From DASYYE01 sp035946955 (GTDB taxonomy: Bacteria > Actinomycetota > Actinomycetes > Streptosporangiales > Streptosporangiaceae): a stretch of DNA of 33,633 nt. The notes beneath the pieces are model-generated. The model was not told the origin of the DNA. It searched no databases and worked only from the letters and a program-made list of their open reading frames with translations. Shown one piece after another: positions 7,653-15,214 of the stretch (the stretch's first letter is position 1; every line of letters starts with the position of its first letter). The DNA is taken from contig DASYYE010000263.1 of NCBI GenBank assembly GCA_035946955.1, positions 1-33,633 on the forward strand, written 5' to 3'. The position numbers were made by a program, and so were the translations under genes.

Positions 7653-8366
7653 TCAGGCGGTAACGGGTGGCGCACCGGGTCCTTCCAGGTGCGCGGTGTC
7701 GTTGAACGAGCGGACGACCCACCGCTGCCCGGCTACGACCAGCCGCGATATCGAGGCGTTGGCAGGGGGGACGAACGCGAACGGCCGCGACCCGGTGGCG
7801 TCCGCGAGCACCTGGCCGATGACGCCACCATGGGTGAAGACCGCCAGCCGCTCGCCTGGGTGGGCGGCGGCCAGTTGTTCGACCGCCGCGTGCACCCGGG
7901 CCGCGAACGTCTCAGACGGCTCGGCCCCGGGGATCACGTCCCACCGCTGCGCCGCCCAGACCTGCGCGACGAGTGGGTGGCGGCGGGCCACCATGTCCCG
8001 GTAGCTGCCCTCCCACTCACCCAGGTGGACCTCACGCAGGCCATCCGCCACGGCCACCTCCGCGCCGGCGCGGTCCACCAGCGGCTGTGCCGTCTGGGCA
8101 GTGCGGCGCAGCGGGGTCACATAGAACGCGTCAATCGGGGTGGTGGCGAGCCGGTCGGCCAGGCGCGCGGCCTGCTGGCGGCCCAGCGGGGTGAGGGCGG
8201 GGTCGGCGTAGCCGTTGGTCAGCACCGCCGAGACGCCGGGCGCCGGCTGTTCGGTTTCTCCGTGCCGGATCAGCAGGATCTCGGTGTGTTCGTGGCTGGG
8301 CCACGGGTCCGCCTTGCCGCGGCCAGCCGAGCTGACCTGCTTTGGCTGCTCAAGAGGTGTGGCCAC
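7653..8366 (-). CDS. Histidine phosphatase family protein (phosphoglycerate mutase-like)
   Basis: This 237-residue protein of the histidine phosphatase superfamily has the phospho-acceptor motif LIRHGET (His35). Further motifs are the TPLRRTAQTA segment, REVHLGEWEG with the acid-base region, and the second catalytic histidine in VFTHGGVIGQVL. The family covers phosphoglycerate mutases, alpha-ribazole phosphatase and broad-specificity phosphatases; the substrate cannot be read from sequence. The open frame extends upstream to 8507, but GTG 8366 is preferred: AAGGG precedes it, and a -10 box at 8376-8381 would place the transcript start within a few bases of it. It is transcribed divergently from the cysteine desulfurase gene. 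Confidence 0.88.
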   Translation of the reverse strand: MATPLEQPKQVSSAGRGKADPWPSHEHTEILLIRHGETEQPAPGVSAVLTNGYADPALTPLGRQQAARLADRLATTPIDAFYVTPLRRTAQTAQPLVDRAGAEVAVADGLREVHLGEWEGSYRDMVARRHPLVAQVWAAQRWDVIPGAEPSETFAARVHAAVEQLAAAHPGERLAVFTHGGVIGQVLADATGSRPFAFVPPANASISRLVVAGQRWVVRSFNDTAHLEGPGAPPVTA

Positions 8367-8375
8367 AAGGCCCTT

Positions 8376-8381
8376 AGCGTA
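8376..8381 (-). promoter_or_regulatory. -10 box (TACGCT) of the phosphatase gene
   Basis: TACGCT read on the minus strand fits the actinobacterial -10 pattern TAnnnT. It would start transcription about 3 bases before GTG 8366, giving an almost leaderless mRNA. No good -35 box was seen. Confidence 0.45.
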
Positions 8382-8447
8382 ACGGAGGACGGTTTGTGCC
8401 AGAGTGTGTGCCTGCCCTGGCCGGGTGCCGCGCCCAGGCGGCTCAGC

Positions 8448-8453
8448 TACGCT
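8448..8453 (+). promoter_or_regulatory. -10 box (TACGCT) of the cysteine desulfurase gene
   Basis: TACGCT stands 10 bases before ATG 8464 and is the same hexamer as the divergent promoter at 8376-8381. It supports the 8464 start over upstream in-frame codons and implies a very short leader. Confidence 0.45.
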
Positions 8454-8463
8454 GGGGGCCGTC

Positions 8464-9708
8464 ATGGGCCTCACGCACCGCACAGACCGCATGGAGCATG
8501 CGGACACTGCCGACGTTGCGCGGCGCGTGCAGGAATGCCTGGTCTACCTGGACCACGCCGCCACGACGCCAATGCTCCCCGAAGCCATTGCGGCCATGAC
8601 CGAGGAGCTCGCCCGCGCGGGCAACCCGTCATCGCTGCACAACGCCGGGCGCCGGGCACGGCGGGTGGTCGAGGAGTCCCGGGAGCAGGTCGCGGAGACC
8701 TTTGGCGCCCGCCCGAGCGAAGTGGTCTTCACCAGTGGCGGGACCGAAGCGGACAACCTGGCCGTGAAGGGCCTGTACTGGGCCAGGCACGCGGCGGACC
8801 AGCGCCGCCGCCGGGTGCTCGTGACGGCCGTGGAGCACCACGCGGTCATCGACTCGGTGGAGTGGCTGGCAGGACACGAAGGCGCGCAAGCCTGCTGGCT
8901 GGACGTGGACAGTACCGGGCGGCTGTCTCCCGCCGTGTTGCGCGAGGCGGTCGAGGCCGACCCCGCCAGCATCGCGCTCATCAGCGTGATGTGGGCCAAC
9001 AACGAGGTAGGCACCATTCAGCCGGTCGGTGAGCTCGCGTCCGTCGCCCGTGAGCATGGGATCCCATTCCACAGCGATGCGGTCCAGGCCGCCGGGCAGG
9101 TCCCCGTGCACTTCGGGGACAGCGGAGCGGACGCGCTGACCATCACCGGGCACAAGATCGGCGGCCCGGTGGGCGCGGGCGCGCTGCTGCTGGCCCGCGG
9201 GGTCCAGCCCGTCCCCGTGCTGCACGGCGGGGGCCAGGAGAGCGACATCAGGTCAGGCACGCTGGACACCCCCGCCATCCGGGCATTCGCGACCGCGGTC
9301 GCGGTCGTGGCCAAACGCAGGGATGAGGAGGCGGCCCGGCTGGCGGCACTGCGCGACCAGCTCATCACGAGTGTGCTCGCGGCCGTGCCTGACGCGGTCC
9401 TCAATGGCCCACCGCCCGGACCTGCCCGTCTCCCGGCCAATGCCCACTTCTCGTTCCCGGGCTGCGAGGGCGACGCCCTGCTCATGCTGCTGGACGCCAA
9501 AGGCATCGCCTGCTCCACCGGCTCGGCCTGCACCGCCGGGGTCGCCCGCCCCAGTCACGTCCTGCTGGCCATGGGCGCCGACGAGGCGCGCGCGCGAGGC
9601 TCGCTGCGCTTCTCCCTCGGCACCACATCCACCCAGGCCGACGTCGAGGCGCTCGGTGCGGTGGTTGCCGAGGTCGTGGAGCGCGCCAGACGTGCCGGAA
9701 GGCCGTAG
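8464..9708 (+). CDS. Cysteine desulfurase (NifS/IscS family)
   Basis: This 414-residue PLP enzyme removes sulfur from L-cysteine as an enzyme-bound persulfide. Visible features are YLDHAATTP near the N-terminus, SGGTEADNLA, the cofactor-stacking histidine in VEHHAVIDS, HSDAVQAAGQ, and the PLP lysine K231 in TITGHKIGGP. The catalytic cysteine is C356 in STGSACTAG, in the NifS-like loop context followed by PSHVL. The mnmA gene follows 141 bp downstream on the same strand, so the likely main job is sulfur supply for tRNA 2-thiouridine. A general Fe-S cluster role is also possible. The chosen ATG is supported by the -10 box just upstream; ATG 8491 is an alternative. Confidence 0.93.
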   Translation: MGLTHRTDRMEHADTADVARRVQECLVYLDHAATTPMLPEAIAAMTEELARAGNPSSLHNAGRRARRVVEESREQVAETFGARPSEVVFTSGGTEADNLAVKGLYWARHAADQRRRRVLVTAVEHHAVIDSVEWLAGHEGAQACWLDVDSTGRLSPAVLREAVEADPASIALISVMWANNEVGTIQPVGELASVAREHGIPFHSDAVQAAGQVPVHFGDSGADALTITGHKIGGPVGAGALLLARGVQPVPVLHGGGQESDIRSGTLDTPAIRAFATAVAVVAKRRDEEAARLAALRDQLITSVLAAVPDAVLNGPPPGPARLPANAHFSFPGCEGDALLMLLDAKGIACSTGSACTAGVARPSHVLLAMGADEARARGSLRFSLGTTSTQADVEALGAVVAEVVERARRAGRP

Positions 9709-9849
9709 ATTTCATAACAGGGGCGCCGGGCTGCCCAGCGCACCAGCGCCAGGGGTGCGGCGGCACGCGGGTGCTTCAGCGCGGTGGCCGTGACGCCCTC
9801 ACGAAACATGACTAAGGCCCACGAGTAACCACAGAAGGGACTGTGACCA

Positions 9850-10914
9850 ATGCGGGTGCTTGCGGCCATGTCGGGGGGCGTGGACTCCGCGGTCGCCGCC
9901 GCCCGTGCGGCCGATGCCGGGCATGAGGTCACCGGGGTGCACCTTGCGCTGTCCGCAAGCCCCCGCTCGCAGCGCTCAGGCGCGCGTGGCTGTTGCACCC
10001 TGGAGGACGCCCGCGACGCCCGGCGCGCCGCTGACGTGATCGGCCTGCCGTTCTATGTCTGGGACATGGCGCAACGTTTTGAGACCGACGTGGTCGCCGA
10101 CTTCGTGGCTGAGTACGCCCGCGGCCACACCCCCAACCCGTGCCTGCGCTGCAACGAGAAGATCAAGTTCGCGGCCGTGCTGGACCGTGCCCTGGCGCTG
10201 GGCTTCGACGCCGTGTGCACCGGGCACCATGCGCGGCTGGCTGACGGCGTGCTGCGCCGTAGCGTCGATGCGGCCAAGGACCAGTCCTACGTGCTTGCGG
10301 TCCTGTCACGGCACCAGCTTGGGCGTGCCATGTTCCCGCTTGGCGGCTCGACCAAGAACGAGGTGCGAGCGGAGGCGGCCACGCGGGGCCTGGCCGTCGC
10401 GGACAAGCCGGACAGCCATGACGTCTGCTTCATCCCGGACGGCGACACCCGCGCCTACCTGGCGGGCCGGCTGGGCACGGCCCCTGGCCAGCTGGTGGAC
10501 CGCGAGGGGGCCGTGGTGGGCCGCCACGACGGCGTGTACGGGTTCACCGTCGGCCAGCGCAAGGGCCTGCGGGTCGGCGTCCCCGCCCCGGACGGCAAGC
10601 CGCGTTACGTGCTCAGCATCGAGCCTGTCTCAGCCACGGTGACGGTTGGCCCGGCCGAAGCACTCAACGTGACCAGCATCGTGGCCCAGCACCCGGTCTG
10701 GACCGGCTGCGCACCGCCGGTAGCCCCCCGCGACTGCCTGGTCCAGGTCCGTGCCCACGGCGAGACCCACCAGGCATCGGCCCACATGGAAGACGACCTG
10801 CTGCACATCGACCTGGCCGATCCGGCACGGGGCGTGGCCGCTGGCCAGGCCGCGGTCCTCTACGACGGCGACACGGTGCTCGGCAGCGCCACGATCGTCC
10901 GGGCTGCCGCGTAG
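9850..10914 (+). CDS. mnmA: tRNA-specific 2-thiouridylase MnmA
   Basis: This 354-residue cytoplasmic ATP-pyrophosphatase installs sulfur at C2 of the wobble uridine (U34) in Lys, Glu and Gln tRNAs. The PP-loop SGGVDS is at residues 8-13. The two catalytic cysteines are C101 (PNPCLRCNEKIKF) and C193 (HDVCFIPDGD). GFTVGQRKGL and the C-terminal beta-barrel region (YVLSIEP onward) complete the family pattern and length. The upstream cysteine desulfurase is the expected sulfur donor. AAGGGA lies about 9 bases before the ATG. Its stop codon is immediately followed by the reversed stop of the converging GNAT gene with no spacer. Confidence 0.96.
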   Translation: MRVLAAMSGGVDSAVAAARAADAGHEVTGVHLALSASPRSQRSGARGCCTLEDARDARRAADVIGLPFYVWDMAQRFETDVVADFVAEYARGHTPNPCLRCNEKIKFAAVLDRALALGFDAVCTGHHARLADGVLRRSVDAAKDQSYVLAVLSRHQLGRAMFPLGGSTKNEVRAEAATRGLAVADKPDSHDVCFIPDGDTRAYLAGRLGTAPGQLVDREGAVVGRHDGVYGFTVGQRKGLRVGVPAPDGKPRYVLSIEPVSATVTVGPAEALNVTSIVAQHPVWTGCAPPVAPRDCLVQVRAHGETHQASAHMEDDLLHIDLADPARGVAAGQAAVLYDGDTVLGSATIVRAAA

Positions 10915-11490
10915 CTAACTGGTGTCGGGGACTTCCCGCAGCGCGGGGATGTCTGCCTGCGTGATGTGGGCGGTTGGTTTCTGGAACAAGGCCGCCGAAG
11001 GGTAGCCGGGGATCGTGTCGCACAGCCCGGAGAACTCGAAGCCCTGGCGGAAGTAGTAGTCGTGCAGGGCGGTGTTGGTGGTCCACACGTCCACGCGCAC
11101 CCACGCGGCGCCGTACTCGCCCCGGGCCCGCAACCCAGCCCAGTCGAGGAGCTGGGCGCCCACGCGGTGTCCCGCATAGGAGCGCGCCACCACGAGCCGA
11201 CTGACATAGACGGCGCGGTCATCTCGCATGTGCTTCGGCCAGACGCCGTGGTCATCCGCGTCGGTGGTAAGGGTCGCCACTGGGGTGACGCCATCCCAGG
11301 CGATCCAGGTCCTCCCCGAAACCAGGCCGTCCAGCACCCGCTGGTTGCGCCCGTCCTCGCTGAGCCAAGGCTGCTGCCACTGGTCAGAACCGATCGCTGC
11401 CAGCCATGCCACCGCGTCCGCATGGATCTCATTGATCACCAGTTGGTGGCTCTCAGTAGCTTTGGCAAGTGCGAGCAGTAATCTTCCCAT
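10915..11490 (-). CDS. GNAT family N-acetyltransferase
   Basis: This 191-residue protein has the GNAT acyltransferase pattern. The central strand YVSRLVVARSYAGHRVGAQLLDWA carries the acetyl-CoA pyrophosphate-binding loop (YAGHRVGAQLL, a variant of Q/RxxGxG/A). It is followed by VRVDVWTTNTALHDYYFRQGF, the usual GNAT C-terminal strand and helix. The substrate is unknown. GGAG stands 3 bases before the ATG at 11490, with further purines upstream. The stop codon abuts the mnmA stop tail to tail, so the two converging messages must overlap at their 3' ends. Confidence 0.85.
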   Translation of the reverse strand: MGRLLLALAKATESHQLVINEIHADAVAWLAAIGSDQWQQPWLSEDGRNQRVLDGLVSGRTWIAWDGVTPVATLTTDADDHGVWPKHMRDDRAVYVSRLVVARSYAGHRVGAQLLDWAGLRARGEYGAAWVRVDVWTTNTALHDYYFRQGFEFSGLCDTIPGYPSAALFQKPTAHITQADIPALREVPDTS

Positions 11491-11688
11491 AGCTCCAATC
11501 TCCCCCAGCGGCGGGGAGAAGAGGCGCAGGGTTCACCAATCGATGGCCGCCCGGGGTGTGGCTGGCGTGGATGAGCGACGCATCAGCGCAGCTTACAGGC
11601 TTGAATATGACGCAACGTAAATAGTGCTTGCTTGTAGCAAACACTCCTTCCGGCTCGCCGGGCACAGTCGCTGTGCTAAGTTCCTAGC
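11491..11688. other. Upstream region of the GNAT gene, no supported gene
   Basis: No convincing gene is seen. The stretch 11590-11650 is A/T-richer than its surroundings and may hold the GNAT promoter on the minus strand. A small stem, GCACAG/CTGTGC (11662-11676), lies at its right end. Confidence 0.4.
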
Positions 11689-11729
11689 CGCTGTCGGCGC
11701 CACGAGCTCACCAGCCCGCGCCGACAGCG
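11689..11729 (-). terminator. 12-bp perfect stem, probable end of the GntR-side transcript
   Basis: Arms 11689-11700 and 11718-11729 are perfectly complementary over 12 bp (CGCTGTCGGCGC and its complement) around a 17-base loop. The stem lies 62 bases after the small ORF at 11791-11856. No T tract follows, which is common for actinobacterial terminators. Confidence 0.5.
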
Positions 11730-11790
11730 CCAACAACAAACAGGTCACAGGCACCCGCTACGCCGACGGGTGGTCCGCAGCCTGGAATGT

Positions 11791-11856
11791 CTACCAGCGT
11801 GGGTCGTAGTGCTCGTAGCGGTACTGCGCGGATGGACGACCGTAGCGCTTGGCCAT
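11791..11856 (-). CDS. 21-residue small ORF with strong ribosome site, unknown function
   Basis: The ATG at 11856 is preceded by AGGAAAGGGGGTG, one of the best ribosome sites in the window. It opens a 21-codon frame beginning MAKRYGRPSAQYRYEHYDP and ending RW. The peptide is basic and aromatic, with four tyrosines and no hydrophobic segment, so it should stay in the cytoplasm. It lies 110 bp downstream of the GntR gene on the same strand and just before a hairpin terminator, as expected of a last gene in that operon. I do not recognise it. Translation is inferred only from the ribosome site and position. Confidence 0.5.
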   Translation of the reverse strand: MAKRYGRPSAQYRYEHYDPRW

Positions 11857-11966
11857 CGAGACACACCCCCTTTCCTGGTTGGTGTTCACGTACGGCATCA
11901 CCGCACGCCAGGGCCACACCCCTGGACTGAATCCGTGGGCGCCCGCAGGCTAGCCACGGAGACTAT

Positions 11967-12773
11967 TCATTCGTTGGAGTCGCTCGGGCCTGAGCCGCGC
12001 GGCGGAACCTCTCCCACGTTGATCCGGAACCGGTTGCGGTCTGCCGGATACACACTGATGGTGAGTCGGTACCGCTCGCCGTTCTGGTCGAAACCCACTC
12101 GGAAGATCTCGTAGACGGAGATCCGTCCGTCCACGGGGAGCTTGAAGAACGCCATCTCGTTCTCATTGGGGGCACGCATCGCGATCGTGTCGCGGTAGCC
12201 AACCTGCTGTACGTCGTATTCAGTGGCGAGGTATGCCACGGTGCCCTCTTTGATGTCCGTGGCCTCGAGGAGCTTGGTGGCACCACCCAGCACAAGCGCC
12301 ATGGGGTAGTACGAGGTCTGCATCGAGTAGGGGATCCCGTCGATGAACCGCTCCTGATGGCGGCTCACGATCTGGGCGCCTTCCTCGAGCCGGAGGACGT
12401 TCGCGATCACGCGGCTGGCCTGCTGGATCTCTACGCGCGGCAGTGTGGTGGTGGCGGTCCTGCCTTCCTCTTTCACTTCCGCAACGAAGACGCCCTGTTC
12501 GCCGCCACCCCGCTCAGTGTTGGGGTCGCCGGTCAGGGTGGTGACAAAGGGGTTGATCTTCTCGACGACGAAGGTCCCCTGTCCTGCGCGGGTTTCGACC
12601 AGGCCACGGGTGGTGAGCAGCTTGATCGCGTCGCGGACGGTGTTCCGTGACGCGTTGTACTGCTCCATCAGCTCGATCTCGGTCGGGAGCTGACTCCCCG
12701 GAGTGAGCTCATTGGACTCGATCCTGTTCCGGAGATCCTCCGCGATCTCTCTGTACTTAGGCTCAGTGACCAT
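11967..12773 (-). CDS. GntR family transcriptional regulator with UTRA domain (HutC/FarR type)
   Basis: This 268-residue DNA-binding regulator has an N-terminal winged helix (about 5-70) with YREIAEDLRNRIESNELTPG, LPTEIELMEQYNASRNTVRD and the wing RAGQGTFV. A C-terminal UTRA effector domain (about 95-255) contains RHQERFIDGIPYSMQTSYYP and YEIFRVGFDQNG. Such proteins repress or activate nearby promoters and release DNA on binding a small ligand. ATG 12773 starts at VTEPKYREI with GGGA upstream; a TTG at 12794 is less likely. It diverges from the 95-residue membrane protein gene, and a palindrome in the shared region is a candidate autoregulatory site. KorSA-type regulators of integrative elements belong to the same class, but no other element genes are seen. 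Confidence 0.9.
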   Translation of the reverse strand: MVTEPKYREIAEDLRNRIESNELTPGSQLPTEIELMEQYNASRNTVRDAIKLLTTRGLVETRAGQGTFVVEKINPFVTTLTGDPNTERGGGEQGVFVAEVKEEGRTATTTLPRVEIQQASRVIANVLRLEEGAQIVSRHQERFIDGIPYSMQTSYYPMALVLGGATKLLEATDIKEGTVAYLATEYDVQQVGYRDTIAMRAPNENEMAFFKLPVDGRISVYEIFRVGFDQNGERYRLTISVYPADRNRFRINVGEVPPRGSGPSDSNE

Positions 12774-12883
12774 CAGTCGTCCCAAAGATCCCAATGAGTT
12801 TGATCATGCGCATGAACCCAGTCATCTAAATAGCTGGCATGTCCATGTTTAGGCTGCCATCCTAAGAGGTATCAGTCCGATAG

Positions 12884-12898
12884 TACCAAAGGTTGGTA
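12884..12898. promoter_or_regulatory. Palindrome TACCAA-AGG-TTGGTA, candidate GntR operator
   Basis: A perfect 6-bp inverted repeat with a 3-base spacer lies between the divergent GntR and small membrane protein genes, in an A/T-richer stretch. Its size and position suit a GntR-dimer site controlling one or both genes. Binding is inferred. Confidence 0.5.
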
Positions 12899-13071
12899 TG
12901 ACTGGGATCGCAAGATCAATAGGGGTGAGTCTAGCAGTCGGAACTGTTGGTGCACCAGTCGAACATGCGAACCCAGCCAGCCAACCCCCACGCCCCGGTC
13001 TACCTGGGCAAAGAAAGTGAAAGAGGCCTGCGGACCCGGCACCGCGGGCTGGAGAGAAGGGGGAAGGCCAC

Positions 13072-13359
13072 ATGGTCACAATCATCTCCATCATCGCCGC
13101 CGGGGTCTTCGTAGTGGGAGTCGCCGCTGGCATCTTCACGGTCGTCACCCTGGGCATCCGCCGGGAGGAGCGCAACTGGAGCAAGCTGCGGCACGTCTGG
13201 GAAGACCGCTTCATCCAGACCGGGGAGGTCCCGGATGGATACCTGCCGGAGGCACCTCCAGACCCTTTGAGCGGGAGCGCCCGGCGCCTCACGGGCCTGT
13301 ATGTCCGCCGCGACACCGACACGACCCTGCAAGACAGCGACTACGGCCTACGGGTCTAG
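13072..13359 (+). CDS. Small one-TM protein of unknown function
   Basis: This 95-residue protein has one N-terminal membrane helix (about 4-27, IISIIAAGVFVVGVAAGIF) followed by RREERN and a soluble tail ending in RRLTGLYVRRDTDT. The basic residues right after the helix predict a cytoplasmic tail. A strong purine-rich ribosome site (GGGGGAAGG) lies 5 bases before the ATG. From memory, similar short proteins with the REER and GLYVRR segments are frequent in actinomycetes, often beside regulators, but I know no function. The divergent GntR gene suggests common control. Confidence 0.75.
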   Translation: MVTIISIIAAGVFVVGVAAGIFTVVTLGIRREERNWSKLRHVWEDRFIQTGEVPDGYLPEAPPDPLSGSARRLTGLYVRRDTDTTLQDSDYGLRV

Positions 13360-13994
13360 CCGGTGCTTCCCCGCCCCGCCCGCCACGGCACCCACCGACG
13401 CAGTGCCGGGCCGGCGGCGGGGGGCCTGCCAGGGATACGCGTGCCGCACCATCACCGGGGCGTGGTGCGGCACATGCGGGTGGCTTGGTCCGGGTGGCTC
13501 CCGGCCGGCCGCTTTTGACAGGGGCGCCCACCACCGCCGCACATCTTGTCCTGGGCACTCGCCCGCCATGGCCCTGTCATGGCGCTGTCTGACCGCCGTC
13601 CTGCCTTAGGCGCATCTTCCGTTTTACGGGTCGCCCGCTGGGGCACCAACAAGGGACGGTCATCCCTTAGCCTGAACCGCAACCGTTTGTTGCGCGCTCG
13701 CGGACTTCGCTCAGCCGGGGCCGACCATTCAGTACGCGGCTTTGAGGCTAGTTAGAGGATGCTTCAAGGAAGCTGTCACACCCCGTGCGAGCTGGGCTTT
13801 CACCTCCCCCATGCGTAGCTGTCCACCGTCACCGCCGCCACCGGCCGCTGCTATGAGGTTAAGTGCGTATAACAAGGCGTCAAGCGGATGACAAGACGTG
13901 CCGCCCATCCTGCTGGAGGCTGCGCAAAAGGGCAGTCACTGTGGGAATGGCTACGCGGCGGAGTGCCGCATGCCATGGGAATGGAGCATCAAAT
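13360..13994. other. 635-bp non-coding interval before the protease gene
   Basis: No supported gene is seen. A perfect 11-bp hairpin lies at 13441-13473. One frame across 13418-13500 has a cysteine pattern (CQGYAC, WCGTCGW), but there is no ribosome site and it overlaps the hairpin. Near the protease, TATAAC at 13868-13873 is a plausible -10 box, which would give a leader of about 115 bases. Confidence 0.4.
13441..13473 (+). terminator. 11-bp perfect stem downstream of the small membrane protein gene
   Basis: GTGCCGCACCA (13441-13451) pairs with TGGTGCGGCAC (13463-13473) around an 11-base loop, 82 bases after the stop at 13359. No T tract follows, so it is a T-less terminator candidate. Confidence 0.5.
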
Positions 13995-15104
13995 ATGAGC
14001 TTTCGATCGAGGGGTGTCCAGCTGGGGGTGGCCGCTGTCGCCGCGACAGCCATCGCCGCCTTCAGCGCGGGCACTCCGGCAGCGTCCGCCGCTGACCAGG
14101 CACACGCCCATCGGGCCGGCCACGTGATCGGTTCAGCCGCACGGCCGGTGGACAAGGCCGCGGTACTGGCCTACTGGACCCTGGCCCGGCTGCGGGCGGC
14201 CAAGCCGCTGGACGTCATCACTGCCGGGGCCAGGCCGCCGGCCCACCCTGTGGTCCTCCACCCGACCGGGAAGGCCGGCCACATCACGGGCGGTGCCCCG
14301 CATGTGCACACGCGAGTGCCGGTGCTCCCGTCGCACGTCCGGCCAGCGGACTACCCCTTCCCCTACGACAGCTTCAATGTCCCCGTGTCCGACTACACGA
14401 GCTACCCCTTCTCGATGAACGGGCGGCTGTTCTTCACCAATAACGGGGCCGGCTACTCCTGCTCAGCCACCTCTGTCGGCTCGCACAACGGCACCGGCAA
14501 CGAGAACGAGATCTGGACGGCTGGCCACTGCCTGGTGAACACCGAGGCGGGCAACCAGGTCGTGGACAGTTCGGCTGTCTTCATCCCCGCCTACAACGGC
14601 AACTCCTCGAACTTCGACCCGTTCGGTGAGTTCGTCTGGGACGGCGGCTGGGAGACGACCACCGCCTGGTACTACAACCGCGACCTCAGCGAGGACGAGG
14701 CCGCGATGGAGGTCGGGAACTCCACCTCCAACGGCCAGACCCTGGGCTGGAACGTCGGCTGGGACGGGTTCGCCTGGAACGAGCCGGTCTCCGAGTTCTT
14801 CACCGCCTTCGGGTACCCGGCCGGGTCCCCCTACGACGGCACCAGCATGGTCATCGACTTCGCCTCCACTGGCGGGCAGGACGGTAACTTTGGCGCCAAC
14901 CCCGTCGCACCGATCGCCATTGGCAACCCGATGACCGGCGGCTCGAGCGGTGGCGCCTGGAACATCGGCTGGTCTACCTCTGGCTCCGGCTGGATCAACG
15001 GCCACAACGACTACAAGTACGGCAGCCAGCCGCTGGCCATGTACTCCCCCTACCAGGACAGCCTGTCCAACGTGGTCCGCTGCTTCGGCGCATCGAGCTG
15101 CTGA
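13995..15104 (+). CDS. Secreted trypsin/V8-like serine protease (S1 fold)
   Basis: This 369-residue protein has a signal peptide (residues 1-32, probable cleavage after ASA) and a pro-like region rich in His and Pro to about residue 115. The protease domain carries WTAGHC (catalytic His178), SEDEAAMEV (probable Asp234) and MTGGSSGGAWN (nucleophile Ser318). The GSSGGAW context resembles V8-like glutamyl endopeptidases more than classical trypsin. C157 in GYSCSAT and C179 after His178 could form a disulfide. ATG 13995 is chosen over the upstream frame (to 13863) because it gives a clean signal peptide and follows GGAG. The enzyme should act outside the cell after propeptide removal. A strong terminator follows. 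Confidence 0.9.
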   Translation: MSFRSRGVQLGVAAVAATAIAAFSAGTPAASAADQAHAHRAGHVIGSAARPVDKAAVLAYWTLARLRAAKPLDVITAGARPPAHPVVLHPTGKAGHITGGAPHVHTRVPVLPSHVRPADYPFPYDSFNVPVSDYTSYPFSMNGRLFFTNNGAGYSCSATSVGSHNGTGNENEIWTAGHCLVNTEAGNQVVDSSAVFIPAYNGNSSNFDPFGEFVWDGGWETTTAWYYNRDLSEDEAAMEVGNSTSNGQTLGWNVGWDGFAWNEPVSEFFTAFGYPAGSPYDGTSMVIDFASTGGQDGNFGANPVAPIAIGNPMTGGSSGGAWNIGWSTSGSGWINGHNDYKYGSQPLAMYSPYQDSLSNVVRCFGASSC

Positions 15105-15119
15105 GCCACCCCGGACCCC

Positions 15120-15153
15120 AACAGCGGGCCCGCTCCGGCGGGCCCGCTGTTTT
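15120..15153 (+). terminator. Rho-independent terminator after the protease gene
   Basis: A perfect 14-bp G/C-rich stem (AACAGCGGGCCCGC and its complement, TCCG loop) ends in a T run. It lies 15 bases after the protease stop codon. Confidence 0.92.
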
Positions 15154-15201
15154 GTCCGCCGGGCCGCCACGTCGTCTCGTGCCAGTGACGCAGGAAGCCC
15201 C

Positions 15202-15207
15202 TAAGCT
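15202..15207 (+). promoter_or_regulatory. -10 box (TAAGCT) of the MetE-like gene
   Basis: TAAGCT lies 7 bases before GTG 15215. Transcription would then start at or beside the start codon, making a leaderless mRNA. This decides the start choice. Confidence 0.5.
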
Positions 15208-15214
15208 CGGCAGC

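Noticed and set aside
13418..13609. Possible small zinc-finger-like protein (CQGYAC, WCGTCGW)
   Set aside because: The cysteine spacing is suggestive, but there is no ribosome site, no clear start, and the frame overlaps a perfect 11-bp hairpin. Comparison with relatives would decide.
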